24,732 nt of DNA from contig JAQUUD010000012.1 of the NCBI GenBank assembly GCA_028694075.1, positions 1 to 24,732 on the forward strand, given 5' to 3'. The notes under the pieces are model-generated. The model did no database searches. It had not been told where the DNA came from and saw only the letters and a program-made list of their open reading frames with translations. The position numbers and the translations under genes were made by a program. Below are positions 7,985 through 17,631 of the stretch, in pieces; the stretch's first letter is position 1; every line of letters starts with the position of its first letter. This DNA is from Clostridia bacterium (GTDB taxonomy: Bacteria > Bacillota > Clostridia > Christensenellales > UBA1242).

Positions 7985-8125
7985 TTTTCATTTTACCTGA
8001 TTAAATTTCCATTAAAATTTATTTTATAAAAATTAATTTAATCAATCTGTTTTACCTAATTTAAAATGATTTAATTTATTGTATAAATATTATAATAATA
8101 TATAAAATATATATGTGAAAAATAG

Positions 8126-8154
8126 TTGCAAAAAAAAACAAATTTTGATAAAAT
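8126..8154 (+). promoter_or_regulatory. Promoter of the giant surface-protein gene
   Basis: -35 TTGCAA (8126-8131), 17-nt A-rich spacer, -10 TAAAAT (8149-8154). The start point is near 8161, with a leader of about 27 nt carrying the AGAGAGG ribosome site. Confidence 0.65.
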
Positions 8155-8187
8155 ATTTTATGGTTTAATCATAAAAGAGAGGAATCT

Positions 8188-11100
8188 ATGTTTTCTGTTA
8201 AATTTAAAAATATATTTTTTGTGACATTTGCTTCTATTTGCCTTTTGCTTGTGGGGGTAAGTTCATTAAATTATAATTTTATGCCGAGATTACAGTCAGA
8301 AGTTTTAGCCGATACATTAAGCAGTGCTGAATATTTTTCCGCAAAGGTAAATAATAATGTATATTCAAACGGACAAACCGTTTTTTTAAATAATGGACAA
8401 ACCTTGCAAATCAACTTTGGAAAGCCGGTTGGCGATCCTTTCGAAGAAACTGAAAATATTTATATAAGCCAAGAAGAAATCGGAAATTATGTGCTTGAAT
8501 ACTTATCCGGAAGTTTTAATCTTACTATAAATGGCACTTTAATAAACAATGATGATTATATTAATCAAGGCAAATTCGAAATTAATACTTTTGTTTATTC
8601 GCCCGATTATGAAGAAGATGAAGAATCCGGCGAGGAATATCAATATTTTTCAATGTCAATTAATTTAGCAGATACCGCATATTTTCCGTCTGGCGAATAT
8701 ATTATTTCATTTAATGATTATATTGAACACAGTGGTGCTGATTATGCAGGAACTTTGCCAAATTCTTTTGAAGCAACATTTTATGTTTTTAAAACAATAG
8801 ATTATTTTTCATCTGAAAGTGCAACAACTACAAACACCGATATGCAAAACATTCGTACCGTTTCAAAATTGGGCACAACCTATAAAAACTATTTTTATTT
8901 TAACTACACAAATTATGCAACCGTGTCAAGCACAAATAATTATTTGCCTTCACTCTCCTTTAACGCAGACAAATTCATTATTGAAATTTCAAAGACATAT
9001 CAGGGTGTAACTTATACCTGCTCGGTTAGCAAGTTTGCAACCAATTATGTTGTTTTGGGAAGCAACACACCGGCTGAATTTTTAACAGTAACATATAACT
9101 CAGAAAATAATAAACTTACAATATTTTTTAAAGATTTGGGCGAATATTCAATAAATTATAAATTTATATATACAAAAAGCGATGGCAATTATGTTAATTT
9201 AACAAATGCTAATATTGCCACGTTTAAGCAAGACATTTTACACATATTCGGCTATCAAATGTATTATTTTGATACTAACGACCAACAAAAAAATGAATTT
9301 AAATATGTTGAAAATGGGATAACAAATGTTTCAACATCAGCCGATGTGAGTTATATGCTTGCTTATGAAAGCTTAACAAACAAAGAAACTGCCTTGCTTG
9401 CTGGTGATGAAAACATCTTATCGGCACTTAGCGGAAAAACCGCAGTATCCTCAAATCAACCTGTTATTTCAGTGCAATATAATTCATCTTTACTTATAAG
9501 TTCATCTTATTATTATGTTTGGGATTCACAAACGAACGACTGGAAAAAGGAAGAAGATGTTTATAAAAAAACAACTTATTCCAACAACTCTTTTGCTGAT
9601 GCAGGCAAATATTTGTTGAAAGTCGTATATAATTATGACAAAAATTATAATCTTAACGGAATCATCGCTCCTGATGTATATTTCACACAATATTTTTATT
9701 TCACAATTACAAATACAGTTGCATCATTTTCAATTAAAGAACAAGTAACAGATGAAACAACGGGTCAAGTGACGGAAAATGTTTTAGGCACCAATTCTTA
9801 CACGCAAAATCCCGTAAAAGTTGTGCTTAGCGGGCAAAGTATATTTAACAGCGACGTTCGAGTTGTTATTGCATCAAAAAATTATGCTTTAAGCACTTAT
9901 ACAGCGGTAGCCACATTAAATGGCTCAGTAATCGAACAAATTTATGATGTAAGCAATAATTTAAATTATAAAGCAACTTTATATTATGGGAATAACAAAA
10001 CTCAAGTTTCTTATTTCACAATAGACAACACCGCTTTTCAAAATATTCAGATTTTAACGGTTAAAAAATCAGTGTCTGCTTCAAATTATTATGTGAAAGG
10101 CAGTCAAATTTCTTTCTTTACAAATCAGGCTGTAACACTGCAATGGACTGAAAAATTAAGCGGGGCAAGTTCTACGGCATATTTCAAATATATTCCTTTT
10201 GCAAGCACTGGATATGTTCAACCTAATTCAAATCAATTTATCTATGACCAAGCATTGCCGACAAATTATTCTCTTGATTTTAATGTTACGGACAATCCGG
10301 CTTCTGCTCGTTATTTCAATTCAAAAAGTATGTCACTCATAACTGATAAATATGTTTTCAGCCAACAAGGATTTTATATTGTTTATCTTTGCGATGAAGC
10401 GGGCAATTGGCAATATATTCCATTTTGCATTGACAACACAGATATAACAATTTGGCAATATTCCAATGATACTTATCAAGCAATTCAAAAATATAATGTC
10501 GTGTCTGCTGACACTACTCTTCAGTGGGGACAATATAAACTTATTAATCTTAATTTGAACATTAATCAAATTGATGATATTGCAGATGAATGGATAAAGT
10601 ATGTTATTAAAAGCAAATTAGAAAATGTTAATGATAATGACATTTTTGAAAGTTCTTTTTATAATGGACAGTTATATTTCGCTCCAGAAATTAACAGCGT
10701 TATGTTTTTGCAAGAAGGAGCAACTTATGTTAAATTAACAAATCAAACTTCTTATGACATTAATTTGGTTCAACAAATTGAAAATACAACGCTGGCAATT
10801 GAAATGACTTATGTTTTTCATTTTATTGACGAAAGCAATCCTTATTTCAACAGTGCGGGCACTTTATCATCGGCTGATTATGCAAATTATGCAAGCAAAA
10901 ATTATAGCATCACAACATCATCAGATGCATCAAAAGCGGATATTGTTTTCAATTCTTCCGGCACAAGTTCGCTGGATTATTCAAATATTAATTATAATTC
11001 AGTTAATCTTTCTCAGGCAGGATTTACTGATTCTTACTCATACAACTCCACTTTTGAAACATACAGCGATAATATAGACACTCGCAGTAAATATTATTAC

Positions 11101-14100
11101 GCGACAGGAACGACTGCAAGCGGAAATATTTCTCTTTTAAGTTATATATTTGTTGCCGACCCGTCATCTTCAATCACCGTTCAAAAAGTTGCAATTTATT
11201 ATTATAGTTTTATAACGGCAAATGGGCAATATCGAGTTAGCGACACCGCAGTTGAAACTGTGATTTTTGACAGAATAAATAATATTGATTTAACGACTCA
11301 ACTTGCAAGCGGAGATTTTGCAGGTTTTCAGGCTTATAACATAAATGCTGAGTTTAATCTCTCTACAAGTTTATATCAAACAAAAGAAGGCAAGTATGTT
11401 ATTGTAAGAATTTATTCTGAAGATAGTACAGTTAATGAATATGATTATCTTGTTCGGGAATCTTCTTTTGTGGTTGATAGGCAAAAAATTGTTTCCTCCC
11501 CTTCCCTTGTTGGCGATGAATTCATTAGCATCATCGGGCAGTTTATTCACGTTAATGTTTTGAATGGCGATGTTAATATGGTTAAGTTTGATGATATTTA
11601 TATGGCATATTATAATGATACTTATATATTAGAAACAAATAAACTTCCAGTTGTATCATATATTCCAATTTCAAAATATGGTAGCGGATCAGACACGCAA
11701 TTCAATTTTTATGATGTTATGCAATATTTTTATACAATGACTTCGGACACTGAAAATTATTATTTAAAGCGATATCAAACGGCTTCAACTGATGAAAAAT
11801 CTATATTAGGGCTTTCCTATTTCGGCAGAAACACACTTGCAACGGAAAATTTTGATTATCCAACCAATTTAAGTAAAATTAATAACACAAGTTTTGATTT
11901 AACTGTGAAAATTGAATTTGCTTCCGACATAAATGCTGAACGAAGCGTTATTTACACCGGCGTCAATAGTACAAACGGTTATTTCACATCGGGGAATTTT
12001 ATTAATGAAGGCTATTATTTTGTGACACTTACTCAGAATTACGCTAACGGCACCACTTACCCTAATGTTAGCAACAATTTTTCTTTTATGTTTTATATTT
12101 CCCGTTCGGCTCCGCAATTTGACTTCTTAGATTCTAATGATGAAATTTTAAACAATATAAATAATTCTAGTTATAATGTTTCTTATACCAACGCTGACAC
12201 AGTAAAAGTTTCGTGGACAGACCCGTCAAGTGATTATATGGCAAAAATTAATATGAATGATAATGGAAATGGCAGAACCGCTGGAATTTATTATTACACA
12301 AGTGCTGATTCAACAAGACGATATATCCCTGTGAGCGACATTTCTACCAATGATAAAAATCACTATTTTATGTTAAATATTGCGGGCTTTGCAAACTCTA
12401 CCGTTGTTTATGTATATATGGAATATGAAGGAACTGTGCGAAACAGTTCAAGCAATGTCGCAAAAGCGCTTTTTATTGACAGACAAGCACCAACTCAGGT
12501 TTTAAACACTCTTATTGCTTCACCAGAGATTAACGGCATTTCTGTAGGCAGTTATTCAAGAGTTTATGTTGATGAAAATAATGTACCAACAACAACGGGC
12601 AGAAAATATAATGTGCCGACAACAACGGGAGCAATGGCTTACTACACTTTTGCAGTTGAATTGACCGCACAAAATCTTTTAAGTTTGTTCAACATTCAAG
12701 CACCAGTTGGCAACTATTATACAGAAGGTTATTATTATTACGGTATTGAAATCGGCAGTTCGGGAAATATGTTTGTAACAAATGTTAGTTCGGCAAAAAA
12801 TGCTTTTGCTACGCATACAATATCGTTTATTGTTTCAAGTTTGAGTGCGGGAAGAATTTATGAAATAATTGAGCAAGATTTAGCCGGAAACATTACAATT
12901 TATTCAATATATTTTGTTACACCGAATGCAAACGAAACTGTACTCGAGTTTAATAAGCCCGAAACAGAACATAATACACAATCAAATATTAAGTATAGCG
13001 AGTTACTCGAAACGCAAAACATTTTTGCAAAGAGCAATTTCGAAATGACTGACATTAATTTGCATACTTATCAATGGCTAGTGATTAGCGTTAACGGAAC
13101 AACATATTTAACCACACCTTTTGTTAATAATAATTCTTATTATGATATCACGCACTGGTCAGACACAAGCACACTTCCAAATATTTATGCTCTCGATGAG
13201 ATTTTGTCTTTTGAGAGTTCAAGAAACGTTCAACGATTTGTTTTGGTTGAGCCGATCAAAAATTATAATTACACTTTCAATATTTCAGTTACTTCAGTGA
13301 CAACTGACATTTTGACTTACACCACTCTTTCAAGCAGTCAAGAAGGAATTCTAATTAACGGGGTTGCTTATACTAACGGCATTTCGGTTTATTTAACTTC
13401 AATTCAAATATACAGTTGGCAAAATTTGAGTTATACTAAAATTTATGATTTAACAACGACTTTTTCTTCAAACAATCATATTACTTTCACAAGTTCAGCA
13501 AACGCTTGGACATTTGCAATCGCTCAACCCATAACCGCTTATAAATATGTTTTTGTTGACAATTATGGCGTTTCTTATGTGTTTTATCACACATTTGGAG
13601 AACCTGCAATTGAAGACCGAATTGTCGGAGATGTTGCAAATATTTCAATCCCTAATGAAGACGGCATTGGTTCATCTCTTTGGTATGTCGGATATAATAA
13701 TATAAGTTATTATTATAGTGTAGTAGATTATTATATATATATTAAAGTACAATATCTTTCATATAACACTGATGCACGAATTTATTCGTGGCAAACTTTT
13801 GACCCGAGCGGAGCAACAAATGAATATGGCACGCTTTTAACAAGCGGAATGTCCAGCATTTATTATTCGTGCTCCACAGTTGCGGGAAAACCTACAATAA
13901 ATCGTATAACCTTAATTGCACAGTCATCAACTTTAAATTTAGATGCGTTTAATGGTAGCGCTGTGAAATTTACAATCACACTTGTTAATGTCAATGAAAA
14001 TCCTAGCGTTGCCCTTGACCTAAGCAATGTAAGTCAGGAAAATATTTTGGTTAACAATTTAAATCCAAAAGTTGAATTATTTGATAAAAACAATGAAAAC

Positions 14101-15930
14101 AAAACCAGTTTATTTGAAGGCAATACACTGTTCTCAGGGCAACTTACAATCCGCTTTGGCTCAATTTCATATAGCAATGAAGCAATTTTTTCTTATAGAA
14201 TTACATTGCAGTTTAATGGCGGAAGTGAATTTCCAATCAATTCAGGCATTATAAGTAATACTCCGGGTTATTACACAATCAAAACTTATATCACAATTGA
14301 CGGCGTCAATTATTTATATGAAACTCAAGGATTTATAATTTCTGAATCTAGCACTGATTTCTTTAAAGTTGTTGTGTTCAATTCACAAACCGGAATTTGG
14401 GAGCCAAAATCAAGCACTGGCAAAGAATTTGAATATGAAGGAAAATATTATTCAAGTCATTATTTGGTTAACACTGAAAATTATAGAATCAGCACAAACG
14501 AAGAACAAGATATTGATGTTGATAATTTTTCTTTCGTTAACAATGGCGGAATAATCACTCGTTTTTATAAAATTTCTAATTACCTTTCGACAAGCACTTC
14601 AATAAATTATTATGAAAAAACCATTGCAATAACATATATTCACACTGATAATTTAACAAATTTATTTTACTATATTTCAGCAAATGGTCAACAGATTGAG
14701 TTAGACAATGTTTCAACTCAGATTGTTATCACAACTGCAAATCAAAATCTAGCAAATTTAATGATTGTTTATAACTCATATTGTGGTTTGAAAGAAAATA
14801 AAATTGATATAAAAGTTTATTTTGGTGAAAATCAAATATTATATAATCCAATAAAAACTGTTTTATCAAATAATACAAATGCAATCACTTTGACAGAAGC
14901 AGGCGTTTATACCATATATTTCTCTGATCAAGCAAACAACAATCATAAATTTGTTGATCAGCGCTACGGCAACACCAGCAGTTCATACCAAATCACCTAT
15001 ATTAACGGGGTTATGTATCAAATCAACGGAGAACAACCGATTGAAAACGGCATTTATAATGATAAAGTTGAAATAACTTTGCCAGCCAATATGAATTTGC
15101 TTTATGATGCAGGGGGAAAACCAGTTATAACTGTTATGAGAAACGGCATTGATTATACTTCAAGCGTAACCCTTACAAACGGAATATACGCTTTGAACAG
15201 ACCGGGTTATTATCAAGTTTATTTCAGTGCAATAATTGACACCCAAGAAGTTCGCGAGCAAAGCTATTCATTTACAATTCTTGATTCTACGGAATCAAGA
15301 TGGGCATTTGAATTTTCAGAATTTGCAAATTATGAAATAACTTCAATTAAGAAAAACGGAACTCCAATTGATTTAACTAATTATTTTAAATATAATTCCT
15401 ATCAAGTGAAAGTTGATGGCGTAACAACCACAGTTAAATATTTAAAAAATATTTTTATATCACTTTATGATGAAATTACAGGTGCGGGGGCTTATGAAAT
15501 TACAATCCGAACAAACATCGGAATTGCAAATCAAGCGTTTACTTTCAATTTTGTTATAAGAGATACCAGCAATGTTCCTATTGTTATTTCTGTTGCTGAA
15601 GGCACAACGACATCAAGTATTATATCAGTTAGTTTTAACGCATTAAATTTATATAATAAAGTTGGAAGTTGCACTGTTTTGGCAGGGACATCATCATATG
15701 AAATTAATAGTGAAGCAAATAATCAAACTGTAACACTAGATCTTGAAAGGAACGGCGTAAACTTCATTCAGATTGTAACATCGTCAGGCAAAGTTTTATA
15801 CAGTTATAAAGTTATTAAAGAAGAGCCTTTAAACGCAATCTCAATAATAGTTATTATTATAAGTGCGCTTGCGGTAAGTGGTTTGGTTGTAACAGTTGTG
15901 CTGTTAAGACGACGAATGAAAATTAGATAA
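8188..15930 (+). CDS. Giant secreted, membrane-anchored surface protein with Ig-like repeats
   Basis: A 2580-residue cell-surface protein of unrecognised family. It has a signal peptide (basic start, hydrophobic 9-25, likely cleavage after SEVLA at about residue 41) and ends with one membrane helix (about 2550-2573) and the basic tail RRRMKIR. The bulk therefore lies outside the cell, anchored at its C-terminus without an LPXTG motif. The body is rich in Tyr, Asn, Ser and Thr and looks all-beta. Degenerate Ig-like endings recur: GFYIVYLCDEAGNWQYIPFCID (split GFYIVYLCDEAGN + WQYIPFCID, about 727-748), VVDRQ (about 1094), YISRSAP (about 1300), FIDRQAP (about 1428), YEIIEQDLAGN (about 1555) and GVYTIYFSDQANNN (about 2238). 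These resemble the G-Y-V-x-D-x-AGN...F-ID...P pattern of bacterial Ig-like domains. Ribosome site AGAGAGG precedes the ATG. A role as adhesin, stalk or partner of the neighbouring secretion genes is only inference. Confidence 0.85.
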   Translation: MFSVKFKNIFFVTFASICLLLVGVSSLNYNFMPRLQSEVLADTLSSAEYFSAKVNNNVYSNGQTVFLNNGQTLQINFGKPVGDPFEETENIYISQEEIGNYVLEYLSGSFNLTINGTLINNDDYINQGKFEINTFVYSPDYEEDEESGEEYQYFSMSINLADTAYFPSGEYIISFNDYIEHSGADYAGTLPNSFEATFYVFKTIDYFSSESATTTNTDMQNIRTVSKLGTTYKNYFYFNYTNYATVSSTNNYLPSLSFNADKFIIEISKTYQGVTYTCSVSKFATNYVVLGSNTPAEFLTVTYNSENNKLTIFFKDLGEYSINYKFIYTKSDGNYVNLTNANIATFKQDILHIFGYQMYYFDTNDQQKNEFKYVENGITNVSTSADVSYMLAYESLTNKETALLAGDENILSALSGKTAVSSNQPVISVQYNSSLLISSSYYYVWDSQTNDWKKEEDVYKKTTYSNNSFADAGKYLLKVVYNYDKNYNLNGIIAPDVYFTQYFYFTITNTVASFSIKEQVTDETTGQVTENVLGTNSYTQNPVKVVLSGQSIFNSDVRVVIASKNYALSTYTAVATLNGSVIEQIYDVSNNLNYKATLYYGNNKTQVSYFTIDNTAFQNIQILTVKKSVSASNYYVKGSQISFFTNQAVTLQWTEKLSGASSTAYFKYIPFASTGYVQPNSNQFIYDQALPTNYSLDFNVTDNPASARYFNSKSMSLITDKYVFSQQGFYIVYLCDEAGNWQYIPFCIDNTDITIWQYSNDTYQAIQKYNVVSADTTLQWGQYKLINLNLNINQIDDIADEWIKYVIKSKLENVNDNDIFESSFYNGQLYFAPEINSVMFLQEGATYVKLTNQTSYDINLVQQIENTTLAIEMTYVFHFIDESNPYFNSAGTLSSADYANYASKNYSITTSSDASKADIVFNSSGTSSLDYSNINYNSVNLSQAGFTDSYSYNSTFETYSDNIDTRSKYYYATGTTASGNISLLSYIFVADPSSSITVQKVAIYYYSFITANGQYRVSDTAVETVIFDRINNIDLTTQLASGDFAGFQAYNINAEFNLSTSLYQTKEGKYVIVRIYSEDSTVNEYDYLVRESSFVVDRQKIVSSPSLVGDEFISIIGQFIHVNVLNGDVNMVKFDDIYMAYYNDTYILETNKLPVVSYIPISKYGSGSDTQFNFYDVMQYFYTMTSDTENYYLKRYQTASTDEKSILGLSYFGRNTLATENFDYPTNLSKINNTSFDLTVKIEFASDINAERSVIYTGVNSTNGYFTSGNFINEGYYFVTLTQNYANGTTYPNVSNNFSFMFYISRSAPQFDFLDSNDEILNNINNSSYNVSYTNADTVKVSWTDPSSDYMAKINMNDNGNGRTAGIYYYTSADSTRRYIPVSDISTNDKNHYFMLNIAGFANSTVVYVYMEYEGTVRNSSSNVAKALFIDRQAPTQVLNTLIASPEINGISVGSYSRVYVDENNVPTTTGRKYNVPTTTGAMAYYTFAVELTAQNLLSLFNIQAPVGNYYTEGYYYYGIEIGSSGNMFVTNVSSAKNAFATHTISFIVSSLSAGRIYEIIEQDLAGNITIYSIYFVTPNANETVLEFNKPETEHNTQSNIKYSELLETQNIFAKSNFEMTDINLHTYQWLVISVNGTTYLTTPFVNNNSYYDITHWSDTSTLPNIYALDEILSFESSRNVQRFVLVEPIKNYNYTFNISVTSVTTDILTYTTLSSSQEGILINGVAYTNGISVYLTSIQIYSWQNLSYTKIYDLTTTFSSNNHITFTSSANAWTFAIAQPITAYKYVFVDNYGVSYVFYHTFGEPAIEDRIVGDVANISIPNEDGIGSSLWYVGYNNISYYYSVVDYYIYIKVQYLSYNTDARIYSWQTFDPSGATNEYGTLLTSGMSSIYYSCSTVAGKPTINRITLIAQSSTLNLDAFNGSAVKFTITLVNVNENPSVALDLSNVSQENILVNNLNPKVELFDKNNENKTSLFEGNTLFSGQLTIRFGSISYSNEAIFSYRITLQFNGGSEFPINSGIISNTPGYYTIKTYITIDGVNYLYETQGFIISESSTDFFKVVVFNSQTGIWEPKSSTGKEFEYEGKYYSSHYLVNTENYRISTNEEQDIDVDNFSFVNNGGIITRFYKISNYLSTSTSINYYEKTIAITYIHTDNLTNLFYYISANGQQIELDNVSTQIVITTANQNLANLMIVYNSYCGLKENKIDIKVYFGENQILYNPIKTVLSNNTNAITLTEAGVYTIYFSDQANNNHKFVDQRYGNTSSSYQITYINGVMYQINGEQPIENGIYNDKVEITLPANMNLLYDAGGKPVITVMRNGIDYTSSVTLTNGIYALNRPGYYQVYFSAIIDTQEVREQSYSFTILDSTESRWAFEFSEFANYEITSIKKNGTPIDLTNYFKYNSYQVKVDGVTTTVKYLKNIFISLYDEITGAGAYEITIRTNIGIANQAFTFNFVIRDTSNVPIVISVAEGTTTSSIISVSFNALNLYNKVGSCTVLAGTSSYEINSEANNQTVTLDLERNGVNFIQIVTSSGKVLYSYKVIKEEPLNAISIIVIIISALAVSGLVVTVVLLRRRMKIR
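12573..12630 (+). repeat. Short in-frame duplication NVPTTTG
   Basis: Inside the giant gene, two imperfect copies of a unit encoding NVPTTTG lie 24 nt apart (about residues 1462-1480), separated by RKY. The copies differ at synonymous positions (GTACCA versus GTGCCG), so the duplication is not brand new. Confidence 0.7.
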
Positions 15931-16085
15931 TTAATAATTATTTTAATTTTTCAAATAAGTTATTGAAATTAAAAAAATATAAAATTTGATTATAAAGATT
16001 ATTAAAAAGTTTAAAAATATTTGAATAAAAATTTTAAACAATGCCAAGTTATAAAACTGCAATCTTGAAGAAAACAAAACAAATG

Positions 16086-16127
16086 AAACCCCCGCCGGTT
16101 AATTGGAATTAACCGGCGGGGGTTTTT
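16086..16127 (+). terminator. Strong terminator behind the giant gene
   Basis: A perfect 18-bp stem with arms AACCCCCGCCGGTTAATT (16087-16104) and its complement (16107-16124), a GG loop, then a run of T. It lies 157 nt after the stop of the giant gene. The minus-strand side is followed by T-rich DNA, so it may also stop ddl transcription. The rest of the 15931-16318 gap is AT-rich with nothing else recognisable. Confidence 0.9.
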
Positions 16128-16318
16128 TAATTAACTAACAAATATTTTCAAATATCTTTTTCAATGAATGTAATTATTTTTACAATTTGTTTTAACTTAT
16201 TGCTTAATTATTCGTTCCAAGTTTTATTATTACTGATTTTTTATATCAAATATTTTTATTTATATAATTATTTATAAATCACAATATAATAAATTTTTTG
16301 CAATTATCGTTTAATTTA

Positions 16319-17455
16319 TCATTTTTTAAATTTTACAGTTTTTTTTGCATTTTTAAAATTATCAAGAGCATAACTATCATAACTATAACAGCATTTTCTT
16401 CTTTTCTCAAATTTCAGTTCTGAAATTTCAATAAGTTTATCCAGAAGCGTTGTGTAATCAAAATCATTCCATAAATAATTTGCCATTGAGCCGGGAATTG
16501 TGTTGATTTCGTTTATGAAAATATCATCAGTTTGGCTATCTAGCAAAAAATCGACCCGCACTACACCACCCGCACATAATTTCTTAAATGCTGATTTTGC
16601 AATATATTTTATTTTATTTTTCATCTTGTCGCTTAATTTAACATTGCCCTTTTTATCAAATTTTACTGTTGCAAAATGAATGTATTTTTCTTCAAAGGAT
16701 AAAAATTTATCCCATGAAATTGGCTCTTCAAGTTCGGAAACTTGAACAAAATTTTCATATCCCATGCAAGCACAATTTATTTCCCTTAAATTTTCAACCG
16801 CTTCTTCAACAATAATTCTGTTGTCATAACATTTTGCAATATCAATCGCCTTAATCAAATCTTCTAAAGCTTTGCATTTTGAAATCCCAATACTACTTCC
16901 CAAATTTGCAGGCTTTACAATGAGAGGAAAATTCAATTTGTTTTGCAACTTATCACAAAGACTATTTTTATCCTTTTCAAACTCATCACTTAAAAACCAA
17001 GTATAATTAGTTACGGGCAAATTGTTATATTCAAAAAGTTGTTTCATTATAATTTTGTCCATACAAACAGCGCTCCCAAGCACCCCGCTTGAAGTATAAG
17101 GTACATTTGAAAGTTCCAGTAAGCCCTGCAACGTTCCATCTTCGCCATTAAGTCCGTGACAACAAATTATTGCGCAGTTTATTTCAGCAAGTTTCTTAAT
17201 AAAAGTTGATTTTTGATATAAGGTATTATCCCCCGCTGTCAAAAAAACGCTTTTATATAATTTCTCACGAAAATTTAAAAAAACATCTACATTATCGAAC
17301 TTGTTGCTATAAAACCAAACACCTTTTTTTGATATGTAAATCGGAAAAATCTTATATTTGCTTTTATCAAGAGCGCAAACTGTTTGAATGCCCGTTATAA
17401 TTGAGATATCGTGCTCACTGCTGACTCCGCCGAAAAAAACCGCTACATTTTTCAT
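16319..17455 (-). CDS. ddl: D-alanine--D-alanine ligase
   Basis: An ATP-grasp ligase that joins two D-alanines for the peptidoglycan stem peptide, acting in the cytoplasm. I place the start at ATG 17455 (378 residues, MKNVAVFFGGVSSEHD). The longer frame back to 17581 would translate the GC-rich repeat and is rejected, and AAGGGAG lies 7 nt before 17455. Motifs: GGVSSEHDIS (9-18), CHGLNGEDGTLQG (99-111), KPANLGSSIGIS (181-192), EE with the NLREINCACMG strand (217-232), EEKY in the omega loop (255-258, the KY pair typical of Ddl rather than VanA-type enzymes), VRVDFLLD (299-306) and NEINTIPGSM (315-324). It follows the methyltransferase gene across a repeat-containing gap. A hairpin overlaps its ribosome site. 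The tail (about 350-378) is Lys-rich. TGA is the stop codon. Confidence 0.95.
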   Translation of the reverse strand: MKNVAVFFGGVSSEHDISIITGIQTVCALDKSKYKIFPIYISKKGVWFYSNKFDNVDVFLNFREKLYKSVFLTAGDNTLYQKSTFIKKLAEINCAIICCHGLNGEDGTLQGLLELSNVPYTSSGVLGSAVCMDKIIMKQLFEYNNLPVTNYTWFLSDEFEKDKNSLCDKLQNKLNFPLIVKPANLGSSIGISKCKALEDLIKAIDIAKCYDNRIIVEEAVENLREINCACMGYENFVQVSELEEPISWDKFLSFEEKYIHFATVKFDKKGNVKLSDKMKNKIKYIAKSAFKKLCAGGVVRVDFLLDSQTDDIFINEINTIPGSMANYLWNDFDYTTLLDKLIEISELKFEKRRKCCYSYDSYALDNFKNAKKTVKFKK

Positions 17456-17462
17456 AAAAAAC

Positions 17463-17487
17463 TCCCTTGCAATATTTATGCAAGGGA
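17463..17487 (-). promoter_or_regulatory. Hairpin covering the ddl ribosome binding site
   Basis: A perfect 9-bp stem, TCCCTTGCA (17463-17471) with TGCAAGGGA (17479-17487), and a 7-nt loop. On the ddl mRNA the AAGGGA of the 3' arm is the ribosome binding site, and the hairpin is followed by G-TTTTTT before the ATG. It could hide the ribosome site or act as a weak attenuator or terminator for read-through from upstream. Confidence 0.55.
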
Positions 17488-17516
17488 TATGCATTTTGTT
17501 AAACCTTTGTGATTGC

Positions 17517-17600
17517 CAGTCAAACGGACAGAGCGAGCGGGCGAAGCGAAGCGTAGCAGGGCGAGCGGACAACCCAGTCAAACGGGCAAATCAAACCGAG
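17517..17600 (+). repeat. GC-rich dispersed repeat, locus 2
   Basis: Reads CCAGTCAAACGGACAGAGCG, then a GCGAGCGGGCGAAGCG-type block and AGCAGGGCGAGCGGACAA, then CCAGTCAAACGGGC and a decayed copy TCAAACCGAG. It has the same words and orientation as 4713-4890 and 19734-20184. It fills most of the gap between the methyltransferase stop (17632) and ddl. Confidence 0.85.
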
Positions 17601-17631
17601 TTCAATTACAAATTAACATAAACCAAATATT

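Larger units (their letters stand above)
7634..8187. other. Divergent intergenic region
   Basis: A 554-nt gap between the leftward coupling-ATPase gene and the rightward giant surface-protein gene. It holds a promoter for each and the four-way-junction element between them. The GC-richer stretch extends left of the junction to about 7843, so the inserted unit could be wider than the inverted repeats. The remainder is AT-rich without recognisable signal. Confidence 0.7.

Noticed and set aside
7794..7991. 65-codon minus-strand open frame over the four-way-junction element
   Set aside because: Its codons are fixed by the inverted repeats, there is no convincing ribosome site, and it ends just ahead of the coupling-ATPase promoter. 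It could still be part of a repeated element.
17456..17581. N-terminal extension of ddl by 42 residues
   Set aside because: It would translate the GC-rich repeat and the hairpin; the ATG at 17455 has a good ribosome site and begins the family-typical N-terminus.
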